DNA of 64,000 bases from Bradyrhizobium manausense (GCF_018129685.1 NZ_JAFCLG010000001.1:868001-932000), one strand, 5' to 3'; positions 18,137 to 27,857 are shown, counted from the first letter of the stretch. A program made the numbers and translations. The notes: generated by a model from the letters alone, not told the origin.

Positions 18137-18757
18137 TCAGCGATCGGCGAGTGCGAGGTCCCGAAGCGGTGATGTCACCGCCCGCCCCGCCGAGGCATCG
18201 AGCACGCCGGGACGGTCCCAGTCGCCCTCGGGACGGATGATCACGTAGGGATCGCTGTCCAACGTGATGGCATCCGGCCCCGGTTCGATCTCCAGCAGCA
18301 TTTCCGTATAGGAGAAATCCGAGAAGGTGATCTTGCGGTTATGGCCGAGCGGCTTGGCGCCGAAATGAGCCCAAAAATCCACCAGCCGGTCCTGCGCCTG
18401 GCCATAGATCTTGCGGAACCCCTTGCGCTTCACGAAATCGATGCTCGCCTGCACCAGCTTGAACGAGAGGCGCGAGCGCCGATATTGGTGACGTACCGCA
18501 AGTCGCTCCACCTTGGCGAAGTCGCCGAAGAAGCGCACGCGCAGACAGCCCGCCGGCTCGTTGCCGATGTAGCCGATGAAATGTGCGGCGACCATGTCGT
18601 TGCCGTCGAATTCCTCGTCAAACGGGCAATCCTGCTCGGCGAGATAGACCGCCGAACGAATGGCCGTGACCAGCATGAGGTCACTCGGATTGCGCGCAAG
18701 GCGAATGGTGATGGCGCGGGAGTCGGGCGAGGCGAGAGGGATCCTAGTGCCGTGCAT
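18137..18757 (-). CDS. GNAT-fold N-acyltransferase
   Basis: 206-residue GNAT protein. The start at 18757 (MHGTRIPLAS) is chosen because AAGGAG lies 8 bases upstream; two in-frame codons earlier an ATG is too close to that site. Strands beta1-3 are at residues 15-75 (AIRSAVYLAEQDCPFDEEFD resembles the N-terminal loop of acyl-ACP/acyl-homoserine-type acyltransferases), and the acyl-CoA loop is VERLAVRHQYRRSRLS, where the usual Gly-x-Gly/Ala is degenerate. C-terminal part carries KIYGQAQDRLVDFWAHFGAK. The acyl donor and acceptor are unknown. Its 5' end overlaps the upstream GNAT gene by 14 bp, implying translational coupling. Confidence 0.8.
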   Translation of the reverse strand: MHGTRIPLASPDSRAITIRLARNPSDLMLVTAIRSAVYLAEQDCPFDEEFDGNDMVAAHFIGYIGNEPAGCLRVRFFGDFAKVERLAVRHQYRRSRLSFKLVQASIDFVKRKGFRKIYGQAQDRLVDFWAHFGAKPLGHNRKITFSDFSYTEMLLEIEPGPDAITLDSDPYVIIRPEGDWDRPGVLDASAGRAVTSPLRDLALADR

Positions 18758-19361
18758 CTGCATAACTCCTTGCTTGGATGATCGCGCCAGGGATGCGCAT
18801 CGGCTGCCGATGCCATGGGCGCTCGTAACACCAGAGGTCGGGCTGGAAGCTCGAAACGGGCGCAAATCCCGTCGCCCTCATGATCTCGCGTCCGGCCACG
18901 GTCGACGGCTGCGCATAGCAATCCGCGCCGCGAAATCTTCTCTGCCGCAGATGGGCCGCAGCCTTGCCAAGACCGGCAATGCCGCGGCCAGTCGTTGCGA
19001 TTGCCCAGATGTAGATGGCTGCGACGTCATCATTGGCGGAAGCGAGATAATGTCTCTCGGGCGCGGTCAGGCAGATATCGTCGAGCAGTAAGGCATCATG
19101 CCCGCGCTCGTTGAGAAACAGGAAGGCCATGCCGCCGAGCAGGTGGCCTTTACGTGTAAATGTCAGGATGCTCTCGGGATCGAAGGCGAGATAGTTCGCA
19201 AGCTCGGTTGCTCCGATCTGCACGCCCGGTACCAGGCGGTGCGCCATCTGAGAAAGCGCCGCGATTTCGGAAACTTGCGCGCATCGGACATCCACGTCGG
19301 AGTTCATCGGCAAGGCGTCGAAATCATGCCTTGCGGCAAACGAGCCCCTTTCCATACTCAT
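18744..19361 (-). CDS. GNAT-family N-acetyltransferase
   Basis: 205-residue GNAT protein, first gene of the operon divergent from the LysR regulator. The ATG at 19361 follows AGAGGGA at good spacing. The central beta-sheet includes ILTFTRKGHLLGGMAFLFLN, and the acetyl-CoA loop is TGRGIAGLGKAAAHL, a better match to the canonical R/Q-x-x-G-x-G/A than in its neighbour. Near the C-terminus, GREIMRATGFAPVSSF is the typical strand-beta7 region. The substrate is unknown. Two adjacent, dissimilar GNAT genes with a degenerate isochorismatase suggest sequential acylation of a small molecule, but this is inference. Confidence 0.8.
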   Translation of the reverse strand: MSMERGSFAARHDFDALPMNSDVDVRCAQVSEIAALSQMAHRLVPGVQIGATELANYLAFDPESILTFTRKGHLLGGMAFLFLNERGHDALLLDDICLTAPERHYLASANDDVAAIYIWAIATTGRGIAGLGKAAAHLRQRRFRGADCYAQPSTVAGREIMRATGFAPVSSFQPDLWCYERPWHRQPMRIPGAIIQARSYADARH

Positions 19362-19432
19362 GTCGTCCCTCTACCATTCGGGGGTTTTGTACGCCGTTGC
19401 GAGCAGAAGCTTAACGGCTGGAGATCAGGAGT

Positions 19433-20473
19433 ATGCAGCAAGTATTGCACCGCGGTGCTGCAATGATGCAGCACCATGAAGATCCGCTAAATGCGTCCTG
19501 GGACGATTTGAAACTGTTTTTAGCTTGCGCGAAATCTAAAAGTTTTCGCAACGCCGCCGAGGAGCTCAGACTCACCTCCACCACGTTGATGCGCCGGATC
19601 GACCGGCTCGAGGAGGGTATCGGTTGCAAGCTTTTCCTTCGTGACCAGAGCGGGCTCACGCTCAGCGACGAAGGCACCGCGATGATTGCCGACGTCGCGC
19701 ATATGGAACGTCACGCCTTCAACGTCTTCCGTCGCGCATCGCGCACATCCAACGATACGACAGGCACGGTACGCGTCGCGGTGACGGAAGGTCCCGGCAA
19801 TTTCTGGATCCTGCCGAGGCTGATCGACTTCCAGAAAACCTATCGCAAGATCACCGTCGACCTGCGTTGCGCCATGGAGCAAGCCGACGTAGCACGGCTG
19901 GAGTCCGACATCGCGATCCAGCTCGAGCCGCCGACCAATCCCGATCTCATCGTCGCCAAGCTCGGTCGGCTGCACATCTATCCGTTCGTCGCCAGGGACT
20001 ATGCAAACCTCTACGGCGTGCCTGCAACGCTCGCCGAACTACCGAACCACCGCATCGTCAAGCAGAACGCGCCGCAGGTCGACGACAGCGCCTATGCGCG
20101 CGTCCTGGGGCTCAAGTCACTCGAAGGCATCGTCGGGATCAAAACCAACTCTTCCGTGGGCGTGCTCTATGCGGTCGAGCGCGGCGCCGGTATCGGCTTC
20201 CTGCCGACGGTGTCGATTGCGCTCGGTGCGCCGCTTGTCGCCGTCGACCTTGGCGTCAGCCACCACGCCGATCTCTGGCTCACCTATCACAAGGAGTTCC
20301 GCACTTCCGAGCGGCACAAGATCGTGGTCGATTGGCTGAAAAAAATCTTCGATCCCAAGATTTATCCCTGTTTCCGCGACGAATTCATCCATCCGAACGC
20401 GCTTGTGCCGATGATGACGGCCGCACGTGAAGGATTTGGATTGTCCGGGTACGTTGCGGCGACACCCACGTAA
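19433..20473 (+). CDS. LysR-family transcriptional regulator
   Basis: 346 residues. The winged HTH is at about residues 20-80 (LKLFLACAKSKSFRNAAEEL, then LTSTTLMRRIDRLEEGIGCKLF), followed by an effector domain of the periplasmic-binding-protein type, beginning GTVRVAVTEGPG. The start at 19433 has GGAG nine bases upstream; ATGs at 19463 and 19466 are alternatives without a ribosome site. Transcribed divergently from the GNAT-GNAT-hydrolase operon with 71 bp between starts, the classic LysR arrangement, so it most likely controls that operon and itself in response to an unknown ligand. The C-terminal ~30 residues past the effector domain are unusual and hydrophobic. Confidence 0.92.
   Translation: MQQVLHRGAAMMQHHEDPLNASWDDLKLFLACAKSKSFRNAAEELRLTSTTLMRRIDRLEEGIGCKLFLRDQSGLTLSDEGTAMIADVAHMERHAFNVFRRASRTSNDTTGTVRVAVTEGPGNFWILPRLIDFQKTYRKITVDLRCAMEQADVARLESDIAIQLEPPTNPDLIVAKLGRLHIYPFVARDYANLYGVPATLAELPNHRIVKQNAPQVDDSAYARVLGLKSLEGIVGIKTNSSVGVLYAVERGAGIGFLPTVSIALGAPLVAVDLGVSHHADLWLTYHKEFRTSERHKIVVDWLKKIFDPKIYPCFRDEFIHPNALVPMMTAAREGFGLSGYVAATPT
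19445..19463. promoter_or_regulatory. candidate LysR-type operator
   Basis: TTGCA-N9-TGCAA enclosing the perfect palindrome GCACCGCGGTGC (19447-19458); outer bases fit the T-N11-A pattern. A weaker inverted repeat GCCGTT-N14-AACGGC is at 19393-19418 in the divergent promoter. The strong site overlaps the first codons of the regulator gene if its start is 19433. Confidence 0.45.
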
Positions 20474-20480
20474 GCGGGGC

Positions 20481-21641
20481 TCACCACCGGTATTCGAAAC
20501 CGACCGTGCCCTGGTGCGAGGTCAACTCGTTGCGGAACTTGCCGTCATAATTGACGTAGAGCCGCGCGGTGTTGGTCAGGCTGAGTGACACCGAGGCGCC
20601 GGCGTCCATGCCATAACGGCTCTCGCCGATGCCGGGGACGACAATGTTCTGGGCCCCCAGGCTGACCTGGACCGAACCCAGATCCTGATAGAAATTGTCG
20701 ACGAACTTGCCGTAGGCTGAGAGGTCCAGAATTTTCTGGTCGAAGATGAAATAGCGCCCGACCTCGGCGCCGATCATGACGCGCGCGCGCGAGATCGCGC
20801 TCGAGCCGACGTTGAGCGGATCACGTCCGCCGGCCTCCTGAAATGCCGCGCTGGTGGCGCGCACATATTCGAGCGCGCCTTTCGGCACGATGCGCATCTG
20901 ATCCTTGGTCCAGTAATAGCTGATCTCGGTCAGCGCGCCGTCGACCGTGGCGTGATAGCCCGCGACCGCAAGGCCAAAGCCGGTGTCGCGGCTGGAATGC
21001 ACCTTGCCGAAACCGTGCACCAGAGCGAAGGCCCAGGTCCAAGGTCCCTTGTCGACGGAGCCGTTGAAGCCGATCTGGGTCAGATCGAGCGTGGCCGATT
21101 GCAGCGCGAGTGGCACGTCGACGTCGGTATGGCTCTGATCGACCGAGAAACCGAGATTGACGCCAGGCACGATCCGCGCACCGAAGCCGGCAACGCCCCC
21201 GAAGGTCTTCCGCTTGTCGCCGACGAAATCGCCCTGCGCATCGGTCCGGACCGACATGCCGTAGCCCTCATACCACGTGCGATAGCGGGGATCCTCCGCG
21301 CTCTCCGACGCGCCGCCGCCGCCAGCGTTGGTGCGTGATGCCCGGTTGATACCGTTCGAGGCCTGGTTGCCCAGCCGCTCCAAGAAATTCGAGCCGAGGT
21401 TGAGCGTGCTGTTGCCGGCCGATTGGTCGACATTGGTCGATGTCGGACTCGGGGTCGGGCTCGGGGTCGGCGACGGCCCGGGCGTCGGAGACGCAGCCGG
21501 CGTCGGGGTCTGCGCAAAGCCTGGGGTCGCCGGCATCATCACGACGACTGCGAGTGCCATGGCGATCGACGTCGCGACCCGGCGGACACGGTCCAGCCTG
21601 ATCGTCTGCCGTATCCCGGTGGGCTGCGAGGCGCAGCGCAT
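20481..21641 (-). CDS. outer-membrane beta-barrel protein with Pro/Thr/Ser linker
   Basis: 386 residues. A signal peptide occupies about residues 1-44 (hydrophobic SIAMALAVVVMMPATPGFAQ). It is followed by a low-complexity linker of PTPSP-type repeats (residues ~45-70), then a Gly/Ser region and a ~260-residue C-terminal part of alternating amphipathic strands ending in aromatic FEYRW, the sorting signature of BAM-inserted barrels. It resembles the translocator half of an autotransporter with almost no passenger. It ends 8 bp from the LysR stop (convergent). Function (adhesion, surface display or porin-like) is not evident. Confidence 0.82.
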   Translation of the reverse strand: MRCASQPTGIRQTIRLDRVRRVATSIAMALAVVVMMPATPGFAQTPTPAASPTPGPSPTPSPTPSPTSTNVDQSAGNSTLNLGSNFLERLGNQASNGINRASRTNAGGGGASESAEDPRYRTWYEGYGMSVRTDAQGDFVGDKRKTFGGVAGFGARIVPGVNLGFSVDQSHTDVDVPLALQSATLDLTQIGFNGSVDKGPWTWAFALVHGFGKVHSSRDTGFGLAVAGYHATVDGALTEISYYWTKDQMRIVPKGALEYVRATSAAFQEAGGRDPLNVGSSAISRARVMIGAEVGRYFIFDQKILDLSAYGKFVDNFYQDLGSVQVSLGAQNIVVPGIGESRYGMDAGASVSLSLTNTARLYVNYDGKFRNELTSHQGTVGFEYRW

Positions 21642-22017
21642 GACGACACATCCCTACACAAAAATGGCGGCTCGCAAGAAGGCAACACGAACGGCGAGCA
21701 GGTGCGGGGATTTGTGCTGAACTGCCACGAAGGGTCAACCGTTTGCGGCGCTATCGCCCGGGGGATTGCCCCGAATGTGGTTCCGCTGCCACAGGTCACA
21801 AATTGCAGCGGGACATTTCCGACGAAGTCTTGATATTTGCGCGCGGCTTGCTAGCGCGCGATTTTCGTGTTGGAATATCGCACACAATCGGAATTGGCCG
21901 CTCGGCTGTGCGTTTCGCGACAGACTCAAGACTCGAACAGACTTCCGGAAGCCCGTTTGTGACGTGGCACGCGAAAAGCGGCCGCGTCCTTTTTGTATCT
22001 AGCGGAGGAGACTAACG
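21642..22017. other. intergenic region, promoter and leader of the cold-shock gene
   Basis: No gene seen. Divergent promoters for the beta-barrel gene and the cold-shock gene must lie here. The long distance to the csp start fits the long structured 5' leaders typical of cold-shock mRNAs, but no defined element was identified. Confidence 0.45.
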
Positions 22018-22224
22018 ATGCCACAAAAGGGCACCGTCAAATGGTTCAACCCCACCAAGGGCTACGGGTTCATCAAGCCGAACGGCGGCGACAAGGATGT
22101 GTTCGTCCACATCTCGGCCGTCGAGCGTGCCGGACTCTCGACCCTCAACGAAAACCAGGTGGTTGAATACGACCTCGTGGAGAACCGCGGCAAAGCATCC
22201 GCGGAAAACCTCAAGGTCTCCTGA
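22018..22224 (+). CDS. cspA: cold-shock protein, CspA family
   Basis: 68-residue single-domain OB-fold nucleic-acid chaperone that melts mRNA structure. RNP1 (KGYGFIKP) and RNP2 (VFVHIS) are intact, and the start MPQKGTVKWFNPTKG is canonical. A strong purine-rich ribosome site (GGAGGAGA) sits just upstream. A clear intrinsic terminator follows 37 bp after the stop. Whether it is cold-induced cannot be told; alphaproteobacteria carry several paralogues, so the symbol is generic. Confidence 0.95.
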   Translation: MPQKGTVKWFNPTKGYGFIKPNGGDKDVFVHISAVERAGLSTLNENQVVEYDLVENRGKASAENLKVS

Positions 22225-22261
22225 TTTCTCTCGCGACGATCAGCGAGAGATCATGACGATG

Positions 22262-22290
22262 CCCCCGGCTCTGCCGGGGGATTTTGTTCT
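22262..22290 (+). terminator. Rho-independent terminator of the cold-shock gene
   Basis: Perfect 8-bp stem CCCCCGGC (22262-22269) with GCCGGGGG (22273-22280), loop TCT, followed by ATTTTGTTCT. Confidence 0.85.
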
Positions 22291-22318
22291 TGCACCGCGC
22301 CCCCCTCTTGGGGCGACA

Positions 22319-22975
22319 TCAGCCACTCACGACCGGCGCAATGAGGAAATTCTCCGACGCCGCGCTTCCCGCCATCTTGCAGACGTCGCCCTCGATCTTG
22401 ACCTTGCCGCTCGCAAGCAGGCTCAGCGCCGCTGGATAGATGCGGTGCTCGACTTCGAGGATGCGCTCCGACAGCGTCTCCGCCGTGTCGTGATCGCTGA
22501 CAGGAACCGCCCCCTGCATCACGATCGGGCCGGCATCGGTCTCGGGGACCACGAAGTGCACGGTCGCGCCAGACAGTTTGACCCCGGCGCGCAGGGCCTG
22601 CCCGTGCGGGTCGAGGCCGGGGAACGACGGCAGCAGCGATGGATGGATATTCAGCATCCGCCCGTACCAGGCCCTGGCGAATTCCGCGGTGAACAGGCGC
22701 ATGAAGCCGCCGAGGCAGATCAGTTCGATGCCGTGCTCGTCGAGAGCGGCCTGCAGCACTGCCTCGAAGCGGGCGCGATCCTTGCCGAACGGCTTGCTCT
22801 CGATCACCAATGTGTTCACGCCAGCCGCCTTGGCGCGCTCCAGCCCGGACGCATCGGCCTTGTTCGAGATGACGAGCGAAATCTCCGCCGGAAAATCCGG
22901 CGCGCTTGCAGCCTTGATCAGCGCGGACATGTTGGAGCCGCGGCCGGAGATCAGGATGGCAACGCGGCGCTTCAT
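22319..22975 (-). CDS. purN: phosphoribosylglycinamide formyltransferase
   Basis: Third step of purine synthesis: transfers formyl from 10-formyl-THF to GAR. 218 residues starting [16 protein letters not shown], whose glycine-rich loop binds the GAR phosphate. The catalytic Asn-His-Asp region appears as the LNIHPSLLPSFPG motif and a downstream TVHFVVPETDAGPI. The ATG at 22975 overlaps the purM TGA (TGATG), so translation is coupled; a GTG one codon earlier is also possible. Two-gene purM-purN operon. Confidence 0.96.
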   Translation of the reverse strand: MKRRVAILISGRGSNMSALIKAASAPDFPAEISLVISNKADASGLERAKAAGVNTLVIESKPFGKDRARFEAVLQAALDEHGIELICLGGFMRLFTAEFARAWYGRMLNIHPSLLPSFPGLDPHGQALRAGVKLSGATVHFVVPETDAGPIVMQGAVPVSDHDTAETLSERILEVEHRIYPAALSLLASGKVKIEGDVCKMAGSAASENFLIAPVVSG

Positions 22976-24048
22976 CACAGCGCCAGATCGAGATGGCCGT
23001 TATAGACGACGCGGTGGTCGCCTTCGGCCAAGATCACGGCACCGAGCTGTGCCACGGTCTCGCCGGCATCGGTGAACACGCGCACGACCTCGTCGACCTT
23101 GTCGGGCTCGACGATCGCGATCATGCCGATGCCGCAGTTGAAGGTCCTGAGCATTTCCATTTCGGCGATCCCGGCTTGCGCCGCCAGCCATTTGAACACC
23201 GGCAGCACCGGCAGGCGCGCCAGATCAATGCCGACGCCGAGATGGCTCGGCAGCACACGCGGAATGTTGTCGGTAAAACCGCCGCCGGTGATATGGGCGA
23301 GGCCCTTCACCGCGCCGGTCTCGCGGATCGCGCGCAGGCAGGATTTAACGTAGAGCCGCGTCGGCGTCAGCAGCGCACCACCGAGTGTCATGACCGGCGC
23401 GAACGGCGCCTGTGCCTCGAAGCCGAGGCCGGCCTGTTCAACGATCTTGCGCACCAACGAAAAGCCATTGGAGTGCACGCCCGACGAGGCGAGGCCGATC
23501 ACGGCATCGCCCGCGGCAATGTCCTTGCGCGGCAACAGCGTACCGCGCTCGGCGGCGCCGACGGCAAAGCCGCCGAGGTCATAGTCGCCGTCCTTGTAGA
23601 GGCCGGGCATTTCGGCGGTCTCTCCGCCGATCAGGGCACAGCCGGATTCGCGGCACCCCTCGGCGACGCCCGCGACGATCGAGGCTGTCGCCTCCGGATC
23701 GAGCTTGCCGCAGGCGAAATAGTCCAGGAAGAACAGCGGCTCGGCGCCCTGCACCACGAGGTCGTTGACGCTCATGGCGACGAGGTCGATGCCGATCCCG
23801 CCATGCAGCCCGGTCTCGATCGCGATCTTGACCTTGGTGCCGACGCCGTCGGTGGCCGCGACCAGGACAGGGTCCTTGAAGCCGGCCGCCTTGAGGTCGA
23901 ACAGGCCGCCAAAGCCGCCGATCTCGGCATCGGCGCCGGGCCGTGCGGTGGCACGCACCATCGGCTTGATCAGGTCGACCAGGCGGTTGCCCGCGTCGAT
24001 ATCGACGCCTGAATCGGCGTAAGTGAGGCCGTTTTTGCGGTCGGTCAT
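22975..24048 (-). CDS. purM: phosphoribosylformylglycinamidine cyclo-ligase (AIR synthetase)
   Basis: ATP-dependent ring closure of FGAM to AIR in purine synthesis. The start at 24048 ([20 protein letters not shown]) is the conserved N-terminus; 20 extra codons upstream are not. 357 residues, normal length. Family landmarks: [20 protein letters not shown] (ATP/Mg site), [11 protein letters not shown] and [13 protein letters not shown]. It is followed directly by purN. Divergent from the pgsA-like gene over ~155 bp. Confidence 0.96.
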   Translation of the reverse strand: MTDRKNGLTYADSGVDIDAGNRLVDLIKPMVRATARPGADAEIGGFGGLFDLKAAGFKDPVLVAATDGVGTKVKIAIETGLHGGIGIDLVAMSVNDLVVQGAEPLFFLDYFACGKLDPEATASIVAGVAEGCRESGCALIGGETAEMPGLYKDGDYDLGGFAVGAAERGTLLPRKDIAAGDAVIGLASSGVHSNGFSLVRKIVEQAGLGFEAQAPFAPVMTLGGALLTPTRLYVKSCLRAIRETGAVKGLAHITGGGFTDNIPRVLPSHLGVGIDLARLPVLPVFKWLAAQAGIAEMEMLRTFNCGIGMIAIVEPDKVDEVVRVFTDAGETVAQLGAVILAEGDHRVVYNGHLDLAL

Positions 24049-24202
24049 GCCCGATTTCCAGTGGGTTTGCGGCTGGTTACGTCGAATTCCGGGGACGCGC
24101 AATGGCAAGCGTGGCGCGCCTGCCTATACTATGTAGATATCAACCGGTTCAGCCTCCAAAGGGCCGGGTTTCAAGGTCAGGCCGGGTGCCGGGAAGCGCC
24201 GC

Positions 24203-24745
24203 GTGAGTATTCCGAACATCATTACCCTGGGCCGCATCATGCTGGTCCCGATCATCGTCTGGGCCATCGTGTCGAGCCAAATGGAGGTGGCGTTCGCCGT
24301 CTTCCTGATCGCAGGCATCAGCGACGCGGTCGACGGTTTCCTCGCCAAGCGCTTCAACATGACCAGCGAGCTTGGCGCCCTGCTCGATCCGCTAGCCGAC
24401 AAGGCGCTGCTGGTGTCGATCTACCTGTCGCTCGGCATCTGGGGCGATATCCCGCGCTGGATCGTGATCCTGGTGGTCTCCCGCGACATTATGATCGTCA
24501 CCGCGGTGATCGTGTCCTGGCTGTTCGACAAGCCGGTCGAGATGAAGCCATCGAAAGTATCCAAGCTAAACACAGTGGCACAGGTCGCTTATGCGGCGCT
24601 GGTGCTGGCCGCCCTCGCCTTCGGCTTCAAGCCGGCGCCCTATGATATAATCCTGATGGGCCTCGTCACCGTGTTCACCCTGTCTTCCGTATCGCTCTAC
24701 CTCATCGAGTGGCTGCGGCACATGAGCACGATCGAAGCCAAATGA
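24203..24745 (+). CDS. CDP-alcohol phosphatidyltransferase, PgsA-like
   Basis: Integral membrane enzyme (180 residues) that swaps CMP of CDP-diacylglycerol for an alcohol head group, giving phosphatidylglycerol phosphate or cardiolipin-type products. The family signature is present at residues ~38-65: DAVDGFLAKR followed by the second pair of aspartates in LDPLADK. Four to five hydrophobic helices surround it. GTG start at 24203, with GGGAAG upstream. The head-group alcohol is not decided by sequence; PgsA-like is the best guess. It is followed by hdaA on the same strand. Confidence 0.85.
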   Translation: MSIPNIITLGRIMLVPIIVWAIVSSQMEVAFAVFLIAGISDAVDGFLAKRFNMTSELGALLDPLADKALLVSIYLSLGIWGDIPRWIVILVVSRDIMIVTAVIVSWLFDKPVEMKPSKVSKLNTVAQVAYAALVLAALAFGFKPAPYDIILMGLVTVFTLSSVSLYLIEWLRHMSTIEAK

Positions 24746-24856
24746 ACCGGGAGACGGCCCCGCAAAAGGCCAAGTCCCGATTGATTAACAAGTCTCGATC
24801 GAATCAATCGCATCTCTTCAGACAAGGCCGGCCCGCCGGCACGGAGCAAAGCAAGC

Positions 24857-25534
24857 GTGGCAGGCCGCGTTCACCCCCGACAATTGGCGTTTTCGCTTCC
24901 GCATGCGGAGAGCCTCAGCCGGGACAATTTTCTGGAGGGCCCTGCCAATGCCGCCGGTCTCGCCCTGGTCGACGGCTGGCCGGAATGGCCGAACCGGATC
25001 ATGTGGCTCGCCGGCCCCGAAGGCTCGGGCAAGAGCCATCTGGCCGCGATCTGGGCCGAAGAGGCCGGCGCCCGCTCGACCACGGCCAATGCGCTGAGCG
25101 CGGCTGCTATTCCCGGCGCGCTCGCGACCGGCGCACTGGTGGTCGAGGATCTCAAGGCCGGTGATTTTGACGAGCGCGCCCTTTTCCACCTGATGAACCT
25201 CGCCCGCGAGGACGGGGCTTATGTGCTGTTCACCGGCCGCGAGGCGCCGGCGGCGATCGAGGTCGAACTTAAGGACCTGCGCTCGCGGCTTCGGACCATT
25301 CCCGTGATTTCGCTCGCCCAGCCGGACGACCAGCTCTTCCGGGGCCTGATCGTCAAATTCTGCGCCGACCGCCAGCTCAACGTCGATGAAAGCGTGGTCA
25401 GCTACCTCGCAACCCGGCTGGAGCGCTCGTCAGCCGCCGCCCGCCGCGCTGTGGAGCAGCTCGACAGCGAGGCGCTGCGGCTCGGCCGCCCCGTCACCCG
25501 GGCGCTCGCCGCGGAGCTGCTTCGCGATGCCTGA
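24857..25534 (+). CDS. hdaA: DnaA regulatory inactivator HdaA
   Basis: AAA+ protein related to DnaA domain III that, with the DNA-loaded beta clamp, stimulates ATP hydrolysis by DnaA and limits re-initiation. 225 residues; GTG start at 24857. An N-terminal clamp-binding type region (RQLAFSLPH) precedes the Walker A loop GPEGSGKSHLAA and a Walker B-like ALVVEDL. The C-terminal lid helices end the chain, with no DNA-binding domain IV as in DnaA. Location between a phospholipid synthase and ppk is common in related genomes. Confidence 0.92.
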   Translation: MAGRVHPRQLAFSLPHAESLSRDNFLEGPANAAGLALVDGWPEWPNRIMWLAGPEGSGKSHLAAIWAEEAGARSTTANALSAAAIPGALATGALVVEDLKAGDFDERALFHLMNLAREDGAYVLFTGREAPAAIEVELKDLRSRLRTIPVISLAQPDDQLFRGLIVKFCADRQLNVDESVVSYLATRLERSSAAARRAVEQLDSEALRLGRPVTRALAAELLRDA

Positions 25535-25652
25535 TCCGCCACGCTCCGCTTGACGCGGGGCGGCGGCGGAACATGAATGTCATTGAAACGTCATCGCATT
25601 AACACATGCTCCGGCCGATTTTGCGCATAGGTCGCAAATTGGGGCGAACTGG

Positions 25653-27857
25653 ATGGACCGACTTCTCATGGACTCCGCGCAAACCGTTGAAGATAAAGCG
25701 AAAGCCACGGAGGCCGCGGGCCTGCCGGCGATTGCCTCGAGCCCCGAGCGATTCATCAATCGTGAACTGTCCTGGCTGCACTTCAACCGCCGGGTCCTGG
25801 AGGAATCGGTCAACGCCAACCATCCGGTGCTGGAACGGGTGCGATTCCTGTCGATTTCGGCAAATAACCTCGACGAGTTCTTCATGGTCCGCGTCGCTGG
25901 CATCAAGGCGCAGGTGCGCGAGGGCATTGCCGAGCGCGCGCCGGACGGGCTGACGCCCTCCGAGCAGCTCACGTTGATCAACCGCACCGTCTCGCAGCTC
26001 GCGTCCGACCAGCAGGCGATCTGGGCCGGTCTGCGCGGCACGCTCGCCGACGTCGGCATTGGGCTGGTCGACGGCAAGGACGTCACCAAGCCGGAGCGGA
26101 CCTGGCTCGAGGACTATTTCCTCAACAACGTGTTCCCGCTGCTGACGCCGCTGGCGATCGATCCGGCCCACCCCTTCCCCTTCATCCCGAGCCTCGGCTT
26201 CACCATCGCGCTCCAGCTGACGCGCGAGGCCGACGGCAAGCCGATGAATGCGCTGATCCGCATGCCCGGCAAGATCGACCGCTTCATCCGCCTGCCGGCG
26301 GACGGCAAGGTCCGGCTGATCTCGCTCGAGCAGGCCACCGGCCTGTTCATCAACCGCCTGTTCCCCGGCTACAGTCTTCACGGCCAGGGCGCCTTCCGCA
26401 TCATCCGCGACTCCGAACTCGAAATCGAGGAAGAGGCCGAAGATCTCGTCCGTCTTTTCGAGACCGCGCTAAAGCGACGCCGCCGCGGATCGGTGATCCG
26501 GCTCGAGATCGACGCCAAGATGCCGGAGGAGCTGCGCAGCTTCGTGCAGCATGCCCTGTCGGCGGCAGACGACGAAGTGTTCCTGGTCGACGGCGTGCTC
26601 GCGATGAACGAGCTGTCGCAATTGACGCGCCTTGATCGGCCCGACCTCGAATTCACCCCTTACGTGCCGCGTCACCCCGAGCGCGTGCGTGAGCATGGCG
26701 GCGACATCTTCGCCGCGATCAGGCAGAAGGACCTGATCGTCCATCACCCATACGAATCCTTCGACGTGGTGGTGCAGTTCCTGCAACAGGCCGCGCGCGA
26801 TCCTGATGTCGTCGCAATCAAGCAGACGCTGTACCGCACCTCCAACAACTCGCCGATCGTGCGCACGCTGGCCGAGGCTGCCGAAGCCGGCAAGTCCGTC
26901 ACCGCGCTGATCGAGCTGAAGGCGCGCTTCGACGAAGAGGCCAACATCCGCTGGGCGCGCGATCTCGAACGCGCCGGCGTGCAGGTCGTCTACGGCTTCC
27001 TCGAATTGAAGACGCACGCAAAACTCTCGATGGTGGTGCGCCGCGAGGGCGGCAGCCTCACCACCTACGTCCATACCGGCACCGGCAATTATCATCCTGT
27101 CACCGCGCGTATTTATACGGATCTCTCCTATTTCACGTCGGAGCCGACCATCGGCCGCGACGCTGCGCGCGTGTTCAATTTCATCACGGGCTACGCAGCA
27201 CCGAGTGATCTGGAAAGGATGGCGGTGTCGCCGCTGACCTTGCGCAAGCGCATCATCGAGCACATCCAGGGCGAGACCGAGCACGCGCGTCACGGCAAGC
27301 CCGGCGCGGTCTGGATGAAGATGAATGCGCTTGTCGACCCCGACATCATCGACGCGCTCTATGAAGCATCACAGGCCGGCGTGCAGGTCGAGTTGGTGGT
27401 GCGCGGTATCTGCTGCCTCCGCCCCGGCATCCCCGGCCTGTCGGAGAATATCCGCGTCAAGTCGATCATCGGACGATTCCTCGAACACGGGCGAATCTAC
27501 TGCTTCGGCATGGGCCAGGGCCTGCCGAGCGCGAAAGCGGCTGTGTATATCTCGTCGGCCGACATGATGCCGCGCAACCTCGACCGCCGTGTCGAAGTGC
27601 TGTGTCCGCTGCAAAATCCCACGGTGCATCAGCAGGTTCTCGAACAGATCATGGTCGCGAATCTCAAGGACAATGAGCAGAGCTGGCAATTGTTGCCGGA
27701 CGGGTCCTCAACGCGTATGAAGGCCGCGAAGGGCGAGGAGCCTTTCAACGTGCACAACTACTTCATGACAAATCCGAGTCTGTCTGGCCGTGGAAAGTCG
27801 CTCAAGGAATCCTCGCCGCGCCGTCTCACGCGCCGAAACGAACGCCATCAGTCCTGA
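25653..27857 (+). CDS. ppk: polyphosphate kinase 1
   Basis: Reversibly polymerises the gamma-phosphate of ATP into long-chain polyphosphate; membrane-associated. 734 residues. Domain order: N domain ([20 protein letters not shown] at ~30), head domain, then two phospholipase-D-like C domains carrying the autophosphorylated histidine region ([16 protein letters not shown], ~residue 475) and the second conserved histidine near 595. The basic C-terminal tail is typical. ppx follows 15 bp later in the same operon, so synthesis and breakdown are co-encoded. Confidence 0.97.
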   Translation: MDRLLMDSAQTVEDKAKATEAAGLPAIASSPERFINRELSWLHFNRRVLEESVNANHPVLERVRFLSISANNLDEFFMVRVAGIKAQVREGIAERAPDGLTPSEQLTLINRTVSQLASDQQAIWAGLRGTLADVGIGLVDGKDVTKPERTWLEDYFLNNVFPLLTPLAIDPAHPFPFIPSLGFTIALQLTREADGKPMNALIRMPGKIDRFIRLPADGKVRLISLEQATGLFINRLFPGYSLHGQGAFRIIRDSELEIEEEAEDLVRLFETALKRRRRGSVIRLEIDAKMPEELRSFVQHALSAADDEVFLVDGVLAMNELSQLTRLDRPDLEFTPYVPRHPERVREHGGDIFAAIRQKDLIVHHPYESFDVVVQFLQQAARDPDVVAIKQTLYRTSNNSPIVRTLAEAAEAGKSVTALIELKARFDEEANIRWARDLERAGVQVVYGFLELKTHAKLSMVVRREGGSLTTYVHTGTGNYHPVTARIYTDLSYFTSEPTIGRDAARVFNFITGYAAPSDLERMAVSPLTLRKRIIEHIQGETEHARHGKPGAVWMKMNALVDPDIIDALYEASQAGVQVELVVRGICCLRPGIPGLSENIRVKSIIGRFLEHGRIYCFGMGQGLPSAKAAVYISSADMMPRNLDRRVEVLCPLQNPTVHQQVLEQIMVANLKDNEQSWQLLPDGSSTRMKAAKGEEPFNVHNYFMTNPSLSGRGKSLKESSPRRLTRRNERHQS

